From assembly GCA_965240325.2 (NCBI GenBank), contig OZ251223.1:1116001-1180000 (forward strand): a DNA stretch of 64,000 nucleotides. Direction: 5' to 3'. The DNA comes from Rebecca billardiae RCC1528. Lineage: Eukaryota; Haptophyta. Position 1 is the first letter of the stretch; every line of letters starts with the position of its first letter. A program made the translations under genes and the position numbers. Of the stretch, positions 42,721-53,490 are shown piece after piece. The notes below the pieces were generated by a model. It saw nothing but the letters and a program-made list of their open reading frames with translations. It had not been told where the DNA came from and made no database searches.

Positions 42721-44574
42721 ATGCAGGAGCAGCCCAACTACTTCAGTGTGGGCGCCACGATCGTTCCGAGCGCGGCGGCCTCGTCCCCCTTCTCGCAGCA
42801 GGCCAGCTCCTCCACGCCCGCCTCGCCCTCCGCGGTGCCGGCTGACCAGCCCGGCGGGTCTCGGCCTGGGCAGGACTTCCCGGACGGCGCGCAGTCCTTC
42901 CAGGATCTGGACATATCGAGCCCGCCAACGGTGCTGGTCGCGCGATCGGACCGCGTCTCATGCCGGCAGCCGCGAGACGGCTGCCGCGAGCCTCCCCCGT
43001 CCGCGCCGCGCGCAGCTCACGGCAGTTGCCCGGCGCGCGGTGGTGCGGCCCCCGCGCGCAGGAGCTCGAGGCAGAGGCCTCCACGCCGCAGGCGGCGGAG
43101 AGTCCTTTCCAGGTGACGGTGACGGACCCCGTGCGGCAGGGCGAGGGCATGAACGCGTACATGGTGTACCACGTCAACACGAAGACCAGCCTACCGCAGT
43201 TCCAGCTCGGCGAGTTCCGCGTCGGGCGCCGGTACCGGGATTTTGACTGGCTGTTCCACCAGCTCGTGGACAAGTGGCCCGGCGTGATCGTGCCGCCGCT
43301 GCCGGAGAAGGCGATCGCCGGGCGCGTGACGGGCGTCGGCTTCACGCCCGAGTTCATCGAGTCCCGGCGCAAGGCGCTCGAGCTCTTCCTGCGGCGCGTG
43401 ACGTCGCACGCCGAGCTGCAGCAGGCGGAGTGCGTGCAGGTGTTCCTCGAGGCTTCCGAGGACGCGCTCGAGGCGGCGAAGGCGAGCTCCAAGGCGGCGT
43501 CGGGGCGGCAGGGGAACTGGGGGCAGCTCTTCTCCGAGGGCTGGCAGGGGCTGCGCTCGTACTACGGCAAGTCGCTCGGCGGGATGGGCATGAGCGGCTC
43601 GGCGGCCGAGGGCGGTGTCGACCGGCAGTGCGCCGAGCTCAAGGCGTACGTTGCGCGCGTCGAGGCGCAGCTGGGCGCGCTGCACCGCGCGGTGGAGAGG
43701 CTGGTGAAGCGGCACCGCGCCGCGAGCGCGGGGATGAACGACCTCGGCCTCGCCTTCGCGCAGCTCGGCACCAACGCCGACAACGACCTCAGCCGCGCGC
43801 TCGCGTCCAGCCTCGCCGGTGTCGGCGTCACATGCGACTCGGCTGCGCGCACGCTCGGCACGCAGGCGGACGCGGAGGCCGACGCGCTGGAGGAGCCGCT
43901 GCGGGACGCGCTTCGGCTGCTGCAGCAGTGCCGACACGCGATCCACGCGCGCGAGTACTCCTTCCACGCGTGGCAGGCCGCGTGCTCCACGCGCGACGCG
44001 CGCCGCTCGCGCGCCGCGCGCACCATCGGTGCCGACGCGGGCGACAGCAAGGCGCAGCAGATGGCGAGTGAGGTGAGCGAGGGCGAGGCGCTCGTGCGCC
44101 AGACGCAGGCGGAGTACGAACAGATCAAGGAGCGGACCAACCGCGAGATCACGCGCTTCCAGGAGGTACGCGAATCGCGCTTTGGCCCGAGCACGCTCTG
44201 GCTGGGTGGAGGACCAGCCCCCCCCCCCTCCGACCAACTGTCCGCGCCCCACCCCTGTCTGCCCCGACACCGCTCGCAGGAGGTGATGCATGACGTCAAG
44301 AGCGTCTTGTCTCAATTCGTGAGGCTGCAGACGGAGGGCACGAAGCGGGTGTGCGCCTGCACCGTGCGAAGGGGCCCGGGGGCGCGCCCTAACCGTCCCA
44401 CCGGCATCTCGCGCGTATCTCCAGCTTCCGTCCTGAGTCCATCCGCCCGCCCTCCGCCCCCGCCCCCGGGTCGTGGCGTGGTCGCGCACCGGACTTGCGC
44501 AGGAGCACGAGCTGTGGGCGCAAATGCTGCCGAAGCTCAGCCTTGAGCTGGATGGCAAGGCCTCTGGCAGGTGA
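42721..44574 (+). CDS. Sorting nexin with PX and Vps5-type BAR domains
   Basis: Exons 42721-42930, 43062-44165, 44280-44348 and 44503-44574 give 484 residues. The N-terminus is Ser/Pro rich. The PX domain (about 80-190) reads PFQVTVTDPVRQGEGMNAY, RVGRRYRDFDWLFHQLVDKW, VPPLPEKAI and FIESRRKALELFLRRV; the RRYRDF and the Pro/Arg positions fit phosphoinositide binding. The rest is a long helical region of BAR type (HRAVERLVKRHRAASAG, EEPLRDALRLLQQCRHAI, REITRFQE then EVMHDVKSVLSQFVRLQ) ending EHELWAQMLPKL. It is most like SNX1/SNX2/Vps5 of the retromer sorting-nexin dimer, which tubulates endosomal membranes. The last two small exons are supported by these motifs. The donor of intron 1 is weak (GTGCTG, with an in-frame alternative 6 bp on). 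Confidence 0.85.
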
Positions 44575-46064
44575 CCTCCACGCGCAGCTTTCATCCATCC
44601 GTCTGTGTAACATGTACAACAACATTCGTCGCATCATCTTCAATCACGTGGAATGGTGGTCGCCTTTTTCATGATGGTGGCCCGGGCCGGCTGGATTTGC
44701 TGGCACCCTGAAGTGTGAGAGGCCCGAGTGCAATGCGCTCAGTGCTCCGTCCGGTCCAGCTGGCTCGCGCCACTGCTCGAGGGCACCTGCTCGCCTGCTC
44801 GGGGTGCCGCACTGCTCGAGGGAACCTGCTCCGTGCTCGACTTAGTGACGACTTCGAGCGGCGAAGCATTAGCAGCGCGGCGGTTCGGCCTCGGCGCGGG
44901 CTGCGCCGCCTTTACTGCACAGCGGGACAGTCGTATTATTATTCGATCGCCCGCCAGCACAGTCCGTGGACGAGTCCGGTCTGAGGCCACTGCTGATCCT
45001 CATGCCGATCAGTAGCTACTCTGAGACTGAGTAGTGAGTAGCAGTATCAGAGTCAGAGATGCCACGAATCACGATCGCGTCGATCGTCATCAGCCCAGTA
45101 GCAGCATCAGGCTCTCTGAATCATTATCAGACTATTCAGTCTCACTCAGTCTGAGAGTAGTCAGTCTGAAACTCCTCAGCGCGGCTCTCAGTGACCGCTT
45201 TCAGTCAGACTCAGCGCCGGCTTCCGGAGCCGTGATGCCGCCGTCGTTGACGTTAGTCGAGCCGGACGCCGCGGGGCCCGCGGCCGCGGGAGCGCCGGGA
45301 GACTCGTCAGACCCAGAGACTCCGGGCTCAGCTAGTGCGCTATACGGGCAGTATAGTACTTCTTGAGCAGTACTGCTCAGTACTCCCGCGGCCTGACGTC
45401 ATCAACTGTGAAGTGTGATGACGACTCGACGACTTGATGACGACGACGACGGACGAGTCCGCAACTGATGATCGTCGTCGATGCTGAGTCGTAGATATTA
45501 TTAAGATTATTCGAATACTAATAATATAATAAATATATACTCAGCGAGTCGTTTAACTGCTCAGCATCGACGATTCGTGATTCGACGATCAGTAGACTGG
45601 CGTCGTCAGTCATTCGTCAGTCAGTCATCTGATGATAATATACTATAATCAGTTGACGACGACTATACGACTGCGGACGGAGTACAGTGCACAACAACTG
45701 CACATTCACAACGAAGTCAACGTCACTCGTCAGGCCGCGGGTATATTACGACTGAGACTCAAGTGATATGATCCGACGAACGACTGCGCAATCGGTATAG
45801 CGCACTCGCGCCGCCCCGTCAGGGTCAGCGGCGCTCAGCAGTGACTACTCAGCAGTGACTGTTAGGTGAGCGCTGGAGATAAGTCGGAGTGAGACTGCGC
45901 TCAGAGTCAGAAACGGAGCGCCGCTGTCTGCGCCGTCGCGCCATGAGAAGAGCATCATTGTAATTATTTTTGCGGCGCGCGGGCGGACCGCCATTCCGAA
46001 CTCGTTGTCGGTAGGTGTGAGTCGCGGCCGTAGGCTAGCGTACCTTCATTCATCCGAAGAGAAT
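44575..46064. other. Convergent spacer, low complexity
   Basis: No gene is supported. The frame at 45034-45366 is Ser rich with no domain. A hairpin lies at 45475-45572. The segment 45000-45800 is dominated by CAGT, GACT and TCGTC-like words. Confidence 0.6.
45475..45572. repeat. Hairpin with 14-bp perfect stem
   Basis: TCGTCGATGCTGAG (45475-45488) faces CTCAGCATCGACGA (45559-45572) around an AT-rich loop of about 70 bases, in the convergent spacer. Confidence 0.75.
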
Positions 46065-48048
46065 TCATCGCAATCGTGCCCTCCTGGCGATCACGGCCGG
46101 GTGGTCTTTCAGGGCGACCTTGATGCCATAGTGCTCGATCCACATGTCCAGCATCTGCTCGTAGGGCTGCATGATCTTCTTCAGCATCTCCGCCTCCTCC
46201 GCGCTCTGTCGGCATCCGACAGTCGCGCGGCCGTGGGGCGCGCACGGGTGAGTGAGCAGGTGGCGCGAGCAGTGCTCTGCCTCGCGCACCGCATCGCGCA
46301 TCGCGCGCGCACACACCATCCCCTTGGAGAAGGACATGTGGTTGGGCCTGCGCCCGCTTTTGGACGAGCGGCACTTGCTCGCCGCCACGCGGTCGTTCAG
46401 CGCGCTGCCGTCAAAGTGCAGGCCGGTGAAGTCAGCGAAAGCCTGGACGAGGTCTTTGGCAGGGACGACGTTCATGTCCTGTGATGGGAGAAGGGTGAGC
46501 GCGACACTGCGTCAGCGCTGGGCGCGTCGCACGCTCGCACGACCAGCACCTACCTTGGCGCGCGCGCGCGCGCGCGGCGATGCTCACCTCGGACCAGATG
46601 ATGAGGAACTGCGACGCGTCGAAGAGGCGCATGAAGTTGCGGAAGCCGTTGATGTACATCCCGTTGCGCACGTACTCCATCGCCTGGCCGGTGAAGCACT
46701 TCTTGTGGTACGCGCTGAACTGGTCGTGCGGCAGCGTAAAGACGAGGCTCGGCTTGTCGAAGATCGTGGCGTTGCACCTGCGCAGCTGGGCGATCTCCAT
46801 CTGGATGCGCTTGCCGAAGTCGCGCGTGCGCTCCCAGTTCCACTTGACGAACATCGACCACTCCGAGTACGCGCGCTTCACCGGGTTGCGCAGCGTGACC
46901 ACAAACTTGAGGCGCGTCGGGTCGGGCATGTTGTCGTACAGCCGCGTCGGCGTGATCGGGTCGAAGAGGTGGTTGGGCGTGAAGTCCATGTTGACGGCGT
47001 TGGGGTGCGTGCGCTTGTCCACCCACGGCACCGCGCACTCGACCATCAGGTCGTCGTGCTTCACCACCCGCTCCCCCGGCTTCGGGCTCTGCGGCCGGCT
47101 GAACTTGAGCCGCTTGCACGCCGGGTGGATCCGGCCGCCCTCCGGCACCTGCTCCACGCGGTTCTTGGGCCGCTTGATCTGCGAGAACGGGATGTCCTCG
47201 GGGAGGTCCTGGTAGCACAGCCGCTCGACGTCGGAGGGCTTGTGGCACATGCGCGCGTTGCGCTGCCAGTAGTACAGCGGCGTCGGCATGCCCGCGTACC
47301 AGCGCATGCCCTTGTGCGGGAAGTGGATCGCGTCCTCACCCTTCCCGCCGCCCCAGAAGAAGTACTCCTTGCGCTCGGCGCGGCAGCCGCCCGGCACGAT
47401 GCGGTAGCCCTTGAGCACGTACTTGCGGTTGTGGCACTTCGCCGGGGTCCACGCGTCCACCTTGTTCGCGCCGCACACGAGCGACGGGTCGAAGATCTTG
47501 GAGGTGCACTCCCAGAGGAAGGTCGTGCCGGTCTTGGCGCAGCACGGCACAAACACCTCCGGCAGCAGCGGCGTGGACGACGCGTTCGACATGATGTGCT
47601 GCAGCGTGGTGGGCGGGTCGGGCTCGCGCGGCAGCAGCGAGCGCTCGAGCGGGAGCTGCTCGAGCTGCGGCACCAGGAGCCGGAACGGGTTGATGTACGG
47701 CGCTTTGTTGGCGCCCACGCCGGTTTTGGGCACGATCGACGCATTAGCGTACGCGGCACGTGCCGGCGCGGCGCGTGGCGATGGCGCCTGGTACGCGACG
47801 GTACGCGGCGTGGCCGGCGTGGCCGGCGTAGCTGGGGCGGCGCTGGACGCGCTCGCGTCCACGCTGACGCCCGCCGGGCGGTCAAACGGTCGGGGCCCCG
47901 CGGCGGGTGCAGTGGCGTCTGTGCCGTCCAGCAGCACCGGGGCTGCCTGCGTCGGCCACACGTCGCCGCGGAGCTGGCCCCCGGCGAGGAGCCCAACAAT
48001 GAAGAAGAAGACGAGGGTGACAACTGTCGCCGGGTCGATACGGGCCAT
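46065..48048 (-). CDS. Golgi-type carbohydrate sulfotransferase
   Basis: Exons 48048-46588, 46478-46317 and 46205-46065 give 587 residues; introns are 109 and 111 bp. It is a type II membrane protein: anchor VVTLVFFFIVGLLAGG at residues 8-23, then a Pro/Ala-rich stem and the catalytic domain. The 5'-phosphosulfate loop is FVPCCAKTGTTFLWE (about 171) and the 3'-phosphate motif is LRNPVKRAYSEWSMFVKW (about 388). Both are needed to bind PAPS. The catalytic part has many Cys, fitting a lumenal enzyme. The reaction is transfer of sulfate to a glycan or other secreted acceptor; which one is not visible. The frame is open to 48747, but the anchor sits directly after the ATG at 48048. Removing the third intron restores a helical end (EEAEMLKKIMQPYEQMLDMW). 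Confidence 0.85.
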
Positions 48049-48551
48049 GTCTCCACGGGTGACCTGCGCTACTTGGCGCCACGCGCACGCACGACGTGAT
48101 CGAACAGGGAGCGTGCAGTGCCGCCACCCTGCGCCGTCGCTCTGCGCAGCAGAAAAGTCCGGTCGTCGCCCGAAGTCCATTGCCGCCGGGTTGGCGCGGG
48201 TTCCACGCACGATGGCGAGCGACTCCCGGCTATGACCGGTGGCTTGGAACCTCGTCGACGTCGTGGCCTCTCCAGCGACTGTCTCGCCTGCTCCTCTGCC
48301 TATGCAGCTTGACCAAGGCTGAATCTGAGCAGCATACTCTGAACTCGAACAGCTGTCGTCGTCACGAACATGGGAGACTTCACCACCACGCGGCACATTG
48401 GCTGCCCGCCCGGACGCGCGGATCAGGCAGTTGGTAGTCGACTGAAGTCCCTCGTCTACCGAGTTGACGGATTCAGTGGTCACCGTCCGCACTGGCGTCA
48501 CGTTGGGCAAAGAGCGTATCATCACGGACACGGGCATGCTGTGCTTCTTGA
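48049..48551. other. Spacer between strawberry notch and sulfotransferase genes
   Basis: Both neighbours read on the minus strand. I see no gene; open minus-strand frame here is an upstream extension of the sulfotransferase frame without similarity. Confidence 0.5.
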
Positions 48552-51500
48552 TCACCACCCGAAGATGCGCGCGACGAGGAGGTAGACGTGGCCGCCCTTT
48601 CGCGCCTCCCTCTGGATGAGATGGCGCGCGTTCTCCCACTCCTGCGTGCGAGCGCCGCGAGAGGGCAGGGCGCGTGAGATGGCCGTCCCGGGTCGGCTCG
48701 CATAGTCGCGGACTGCCCACCCGTGGCGTGCGCGCGTCCCCGCGCACCCGGCCGGACGCGCGCGCGGCAGCCTACCTCGCGCGCGTACTCCTCGTAGCTG
48801 CCGATCATGTATCGACACGGACCGTCCTTGTACCCGAAGTGGGAGCCGCTGCACGTGGCACCGTTCCGACGCGAGGATCGCTCGCGCCGCGGGTTGGAGC
48901 GCGAGCTGTTGGCGTGGAAGCACTGCGTGCACGTCCACGAGCAGTGCGCCGACGAGTCCTCTGCGCGCAGCTCGGCAGCGCGCTCCTCGATCCACACGTC
49001 CTCAGGCGTCTCGGAGGGCACCTTGAATTGCGCAAACTCGTCGTCGAGCGAGCGCTCGCTGAGGAAGCGCGTGAGCTCGGAGGCGCGCGAGGAGACACCC
49101 GCCGGGCGCAGCGCCGTCGTCGCGTGCAGCGGAATAAAAGCGGTATTTGCGGCGATCATCGCGTGTGCGCCGAGGTCGCCCTGGCCGATGAGCCGCCACG
49201 ACGCTCCTCCGGACTCCGGCTTGGACCAGCCGGCGTCATCGCGCAGGCCCTTGTAGCTCTGGACGAGGCGCGGCGCGGCGGGCAGCGTGCCCTTCTTCAG
49301 GCCAAGATCCACCTTGAAGTGCCACTGCGTGAGCTCCACGTCTTTGGCATCGGGCAGGAGCCCAAGAATCCGGTCACCCTGCTTCAAGCCGCGCGCCTCC
49401 CCCTGCCCGTCGGCCTCGATCACGCCGTGCGAGTGCGCGCTGAGCTGGAGCAGCTCGCGGGCGGCTTGGGCCTTGACACGCACGAGCAGCTTGGGCGTCC
49501 ACCACACCGGCCCGATCGCGGGCACGTCCGACCACATCGAGCAGCTCGTGCGCGCAAAGTTCTCCTCGCTCATGCGGAGGCCGTACTTGAGCTCGGCGAG
49601 AGGCACAGTGGACGGCACGAGCAGGCCGCCCAGGCTCGTGCCGTCGGCTGTGGTCACGAGCTTGACGGAGAGCCGCTCGCCGAGGCACGCGGAGATGCGC
49701 GTCCAGAGCTTGAACACCTGCGCGGACGAATGCAGGCACGCGTGCGTTTGAGCGTGGTCGCAAGGGCAGCGCGGCGAGGTGAGTGAGTACTCGGCCCAGA
49801 GCGCGGCGGGACGGCGCGACGCGGGGCGCGGGCGATGGTGCTGGGCGCGTTGGCGGCGCACCGAGCCGTGCAGCAGGTGCAGCGAGCGCAAGTGCAGCTT
49901 CTGCGCCCGCGCGCCGCGGAGAAAGGCGTCCCAGCGCGCCTCGACGAGCTTGCGCAGCTGCTGGTTATGCTCCACGTCGAGGCACAGCCACTCGCGCACG
50001 AGCTGCGCCTCGCGCACGGCACTTGAGGCCGCCTGGTTGTGTGGCAGCACGAGCCGCGCCGTGCGACCTCCTGCAGGTGTGGGCTGCTTGAAGAGCGCGA
50101 GGCCGAGCTGGCGGGTCTCGCGCTGGACGAGGAAGCCAGCCTGCAGCCCACCCGCAAGCCAGCGCTGGCGCAGCGCCTCCGCCTCCGCGTAGCCGATCGA
50201 CTGGTCGACCTCGACGCAGAGCAACTCGACATGCCCGCGCGCTTCGGCGGCGCTCGCGGAGAGCTGCTCGCGGCTCACGACGCGCAGCGCGGACGAGTTC
50301 AGCCGCTCGAGCCCGACGCCGTCGGCCGCTGAGCGCGAGTCAGTGCCGGCACGTGCGGCGAGGAGCTCGACGAGCCGCGGCTGCTCGCTGATCGGCAGCA
50401 CCAGCGCGCTGTTGAGGAAAGCGTCGACGGTGCTCACGCCACCAAACGCCGGCTGCAGCGCCATCTCGCCGTGCTTGGCGCGCAGGGCGTCCAGCCACGC
50501 GCCGAGCTCGCGCTCGCGCTCGCGGGAGGGCTGGGCGCCAGCTGGCGCGAGCTTCAGGACGTCGCTGACGAACGTGGAGATCTCGCGCGGCGTGAGCGAG
50601 TGCAGCGCCGCGCCGCCGTCGCTCACGCCCCACAGCCCAGTCTCGCCCGCGGCCGCGCGCCGGTCGCCTTTGGTGAGCGCGCCGAGCGACTGCAGCCGGC
50701 GCGAGATGGCGCCGGCGACGCGCATCTCCACTGCGCACGAGCTGGTGAGCAGCACGTACTCGGGCGGCGTTGCCTGGTTGGTGCGGTGCGTGCGGCCAAA
50801 GGACTGCACCACGCGCGAGGCCGACCAGCCAAGCTCGGCGCAGATGTGCACGCGGCGCTGCTGGTTGGGCGCGCGCTTGTCCGCGTGGAGCGATGCACCC
50901 GTCGCGCCCGCGTCGGTGATGATGGCGATGCGCTTGGCGCCCGACTGGAAGGCGTGACGCTCGGCGAGGTTGATCGACTCCGCGTCGGCCGCCTTCCCAC
51001 GGCGCGCCCCGGCGCCCTCGACTGCGCGTCCGCGCAGCACGAAGCCACCGTTCCCGCCGCCCGCCTTCAGCAGCCGCTTGGTCCGGCCAGACATCTCGGC
51101 GACGTGCTCGGGCCCAAAGTAGTTGACCAGCTCATCGAGGCAGCCGGCGGGCAGCGGGATGGCGGCGAGCTCGTCGGCGAGGCTGTCGATCCGCGTGCCA
51201 AGGCCGCGATCGCGCAGCATCGTGAGCACACCCTCGCAGATCTCTCGTGCGGTGGACACGAGCGCGTCCACCGCGACCTCGCCGCCGATCGCGCGGCGCG
51301 TGGACTCATCGCCGGTCGAGAAGAGGCAGATGACCACCGAATGGCCCGCGCGCAGCGCGCGCCGCGTGAGCGCCTTGATGGTCGGCGCCTTGAGCGAGAG
51401 GAGGAGCTGCTCGAACGTGCGCCCAAGCGCGCGCGTGAGGGCGCCGCGCTGCACCTTCACGCCGCCACCACCGGCGCCCACACTCGCATTGTGGGCGTCG

Positions 51501-53248
51501 ACCGCGCCCAAGACGCCGCGCCAGAAGGCGGCGAGCGAATCGTAGGCGCGCGTTGCGTCCGAGGACAGCACGAGCTGCGTCGACGTGACGTCCACACCAC
51601 GGAAGCCCAGCGAGCGCGCGATGTAGGCGCCCTCGGACTTGAGCGAGACGGCGAGCATCTCGAGCGAGCCGGGCGACTCCTTCAGCACCGCGGCCACGTC
51701 GTTGAAGCTCTTGAAGGCACAGCGCACGCCCCACAGCCCGAGACGAGTCATGTAGCTCATGTCAGCAAACTGCGTCGCCGCGGTCGCCGAAACGTACACG
51801 ACGCGTGAGTTGGGGTGCTCGGCCTGCAGCTCGATTGCCGCGGCGCCGATGGAGCCGCTCTTCCCGGCTTTGGCCTTGTGCGCCTCGTCCATCGCGATCA
51901 GCCCGTCGAAGCCACGCCCGCCCAGCCATGCATGCAGCTGGTCGCGCCGCGCCGCGCTCGTGAGCTGCGAGTATGGGACGAGCAGACAGCCCTCCGTGAA
52001 CGCGCCGGCGATGGCGCCTCCCTGCGGCAGCTTGGAGAGCAACTTCACGGGCACGTCAGTGGCGCCAATGTCGCGCAGGTCGCGCTCCGCGTCGAGGAGC
52101 AGGTCTGCGCTGGCAGTGAGCCACACGCTGCGCTTGCGGCCGCGCAGCCAGTTCTCCCAGCACAGCGCCGCAATCTCGCGCCCCTTGCCGACGCCTGTGC
52201 CGTCGCCGATGAGGAAGCCGGCGCGCTCGTCAGAGGGCAGCATCTGCTCGTGCCGCTGGCAAGCGTACACGACGGCCTCAAGCTGCACGCGCGAGAGCAC
52301 GCCCGAGCTGCACGCCGCCTCAGGCAGCGCGAGCGAGTACGTGATGTCAGGTGGCTCGATAGTCGCGAGGGTGGCTGCCTCGACGACGTGGTCGTCGTGC
52401 ACCGGGCCGAACGGGAGCTTCCACGGCGAGTACTCGTGGAACGTGTCGTCGGTAGAGTCCCCAGCTGTCTCGGCCGTCGGCGCTTCGGCTTCGGCGGTGG
52501 AGTCGCGCTCGCGGCTGGCGGCGGCAAGGGCGTCACGCTGCGCAGCGGCGCCCGTTTGCGCGAGTTGTGCCAGCTCCGCAGCAGTCGCCAGCGGCGCGGC
52601 CGCAAATGCGTCGGTCGAGGGGGCTGGCGCGCCCGCTTCAGCTGGCTGCGCAGAGCCAGCGACCGTGGCCTCAGCCTCCTCGTCCGAGTCGTCGAGCCAA
52701 GCCATCGGCAGCGGCGCGGCCGGCGTTGCGCTGCATGCATGCGCGGTGATGATCGCACGCACGTTCGTCGAGCCCGGCGCTACGCTCGGCATGAGCGGCG
52801 AAACTTGAGCTTGTGCCACGCGCGCTGTCACGTACGCCGTATCAGCCGTCGCTCGCGCCATAGGCGTCACGGGAGCGCCCTCCTTGTCGCGGAAGCGCTT
52901 CCGCGCCGCGAGTTCCTGCCCCTTGCATTCGCCTATGAGCGCCGCAGCACCCTCAGCGCCCGACGGCGAGTCGAAGGGTGCGATCGTTTCAGCGACGAGC
53001 GCAGTCAGCTGTCTTGTAGTCTGATCTTGCTCCATCTCGAGCGGCAGCTCCGTGAGCGGTCGATCACGCTTGCGCGCGCTCAGCATCGCGGGCTCGTGCG
53101 CACGGTCCATAGACGGCATCTCACTCTCGATCACGTCCCTCGCGGCTCGCTCGAGCTCGAGAGCCGGCGTGGGCGGTGATCGCGCGTCCGATATCGCCAT
53201 GCCGCCATCTGCGCGCGGCGCAGCCTCCGAGCTGATCACCGTGCTCAT
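48552..53248 (-). CDS. Strawberry notch (SBNO) family helicase-like protein
   Basis: Exons 53248-49862, 49717-48776 and 48641-48552 give 1472 residues; introns are 144 and 134 bp. A disordered N-terminus of about 280 residues precedes the SNF2-like helicase core: Walker A in IGDGTGVGKGREIA (about 349), then LRGRKRSVWLTASADLLLDA, motif II MDEAHKAK (about 454), and motif VI-like QSFGRTHRTNQ (about 819). These are the SBNO family signatures. The C-terminal half has the SBNO helper domains; KLVTTADGTSLGGLLVPSTV is typical. A Cys-rich segment HCSWTCTQCFHANSS may bind zinc. Animal SBNO proteins act as transcriptional regulators downstream of Notch and other signals; in protists the role is unknown. 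The short last exon is inferred from splice sites and a better C-terminus (HLIQREARKGGHVYLLVARI). Confidence 0.88.
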
Positions 53249-53490
53249 CTCGTCGTGCGCGGTCGTGAACAGGCCCGCACTCTCGGCTGTTCAAAGCAGG
53301 GTGCTCCCGCGCTGGGCGAGCGCGTGCACCGTCGCGCCAACTCAGGCTGAGGGGGAAGCGCGGAGCTGATGTCGCGCGCGAAATCGGTGGCTGGCTGGCT
53401 GCCCGCAAAAGCGCGCGAAAATCGCCTTATATTGGGGGTATCTTTTTTATTTCCTCGGAGTCCGGGACTCAGTCCCGCCTGGCATCAGCG
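53249..53490. promoter_or_regulatory. Shared promoter of strawberry notch and Sel1-MYND 1
   Basis: 242 bp between divergent starts. A T-rich patch (TATCTTTTTTATTTCCTCGG, 53440-53459) lies 31-50 bp before the Sel1-MYND start. The block CTCGGA...GAGTCCG...GGCATCAGCG before this start is also found before the second Sel1-MYND gene. Confidence 0.4.

Noticed and set aside
45034-45366. Ser-rich plus-strand frame of 110 codons in the convergent spacer
   Set aside because: Its composition equals the low-complexity DNA around it and no domain, intron border or conserved motif is visible.
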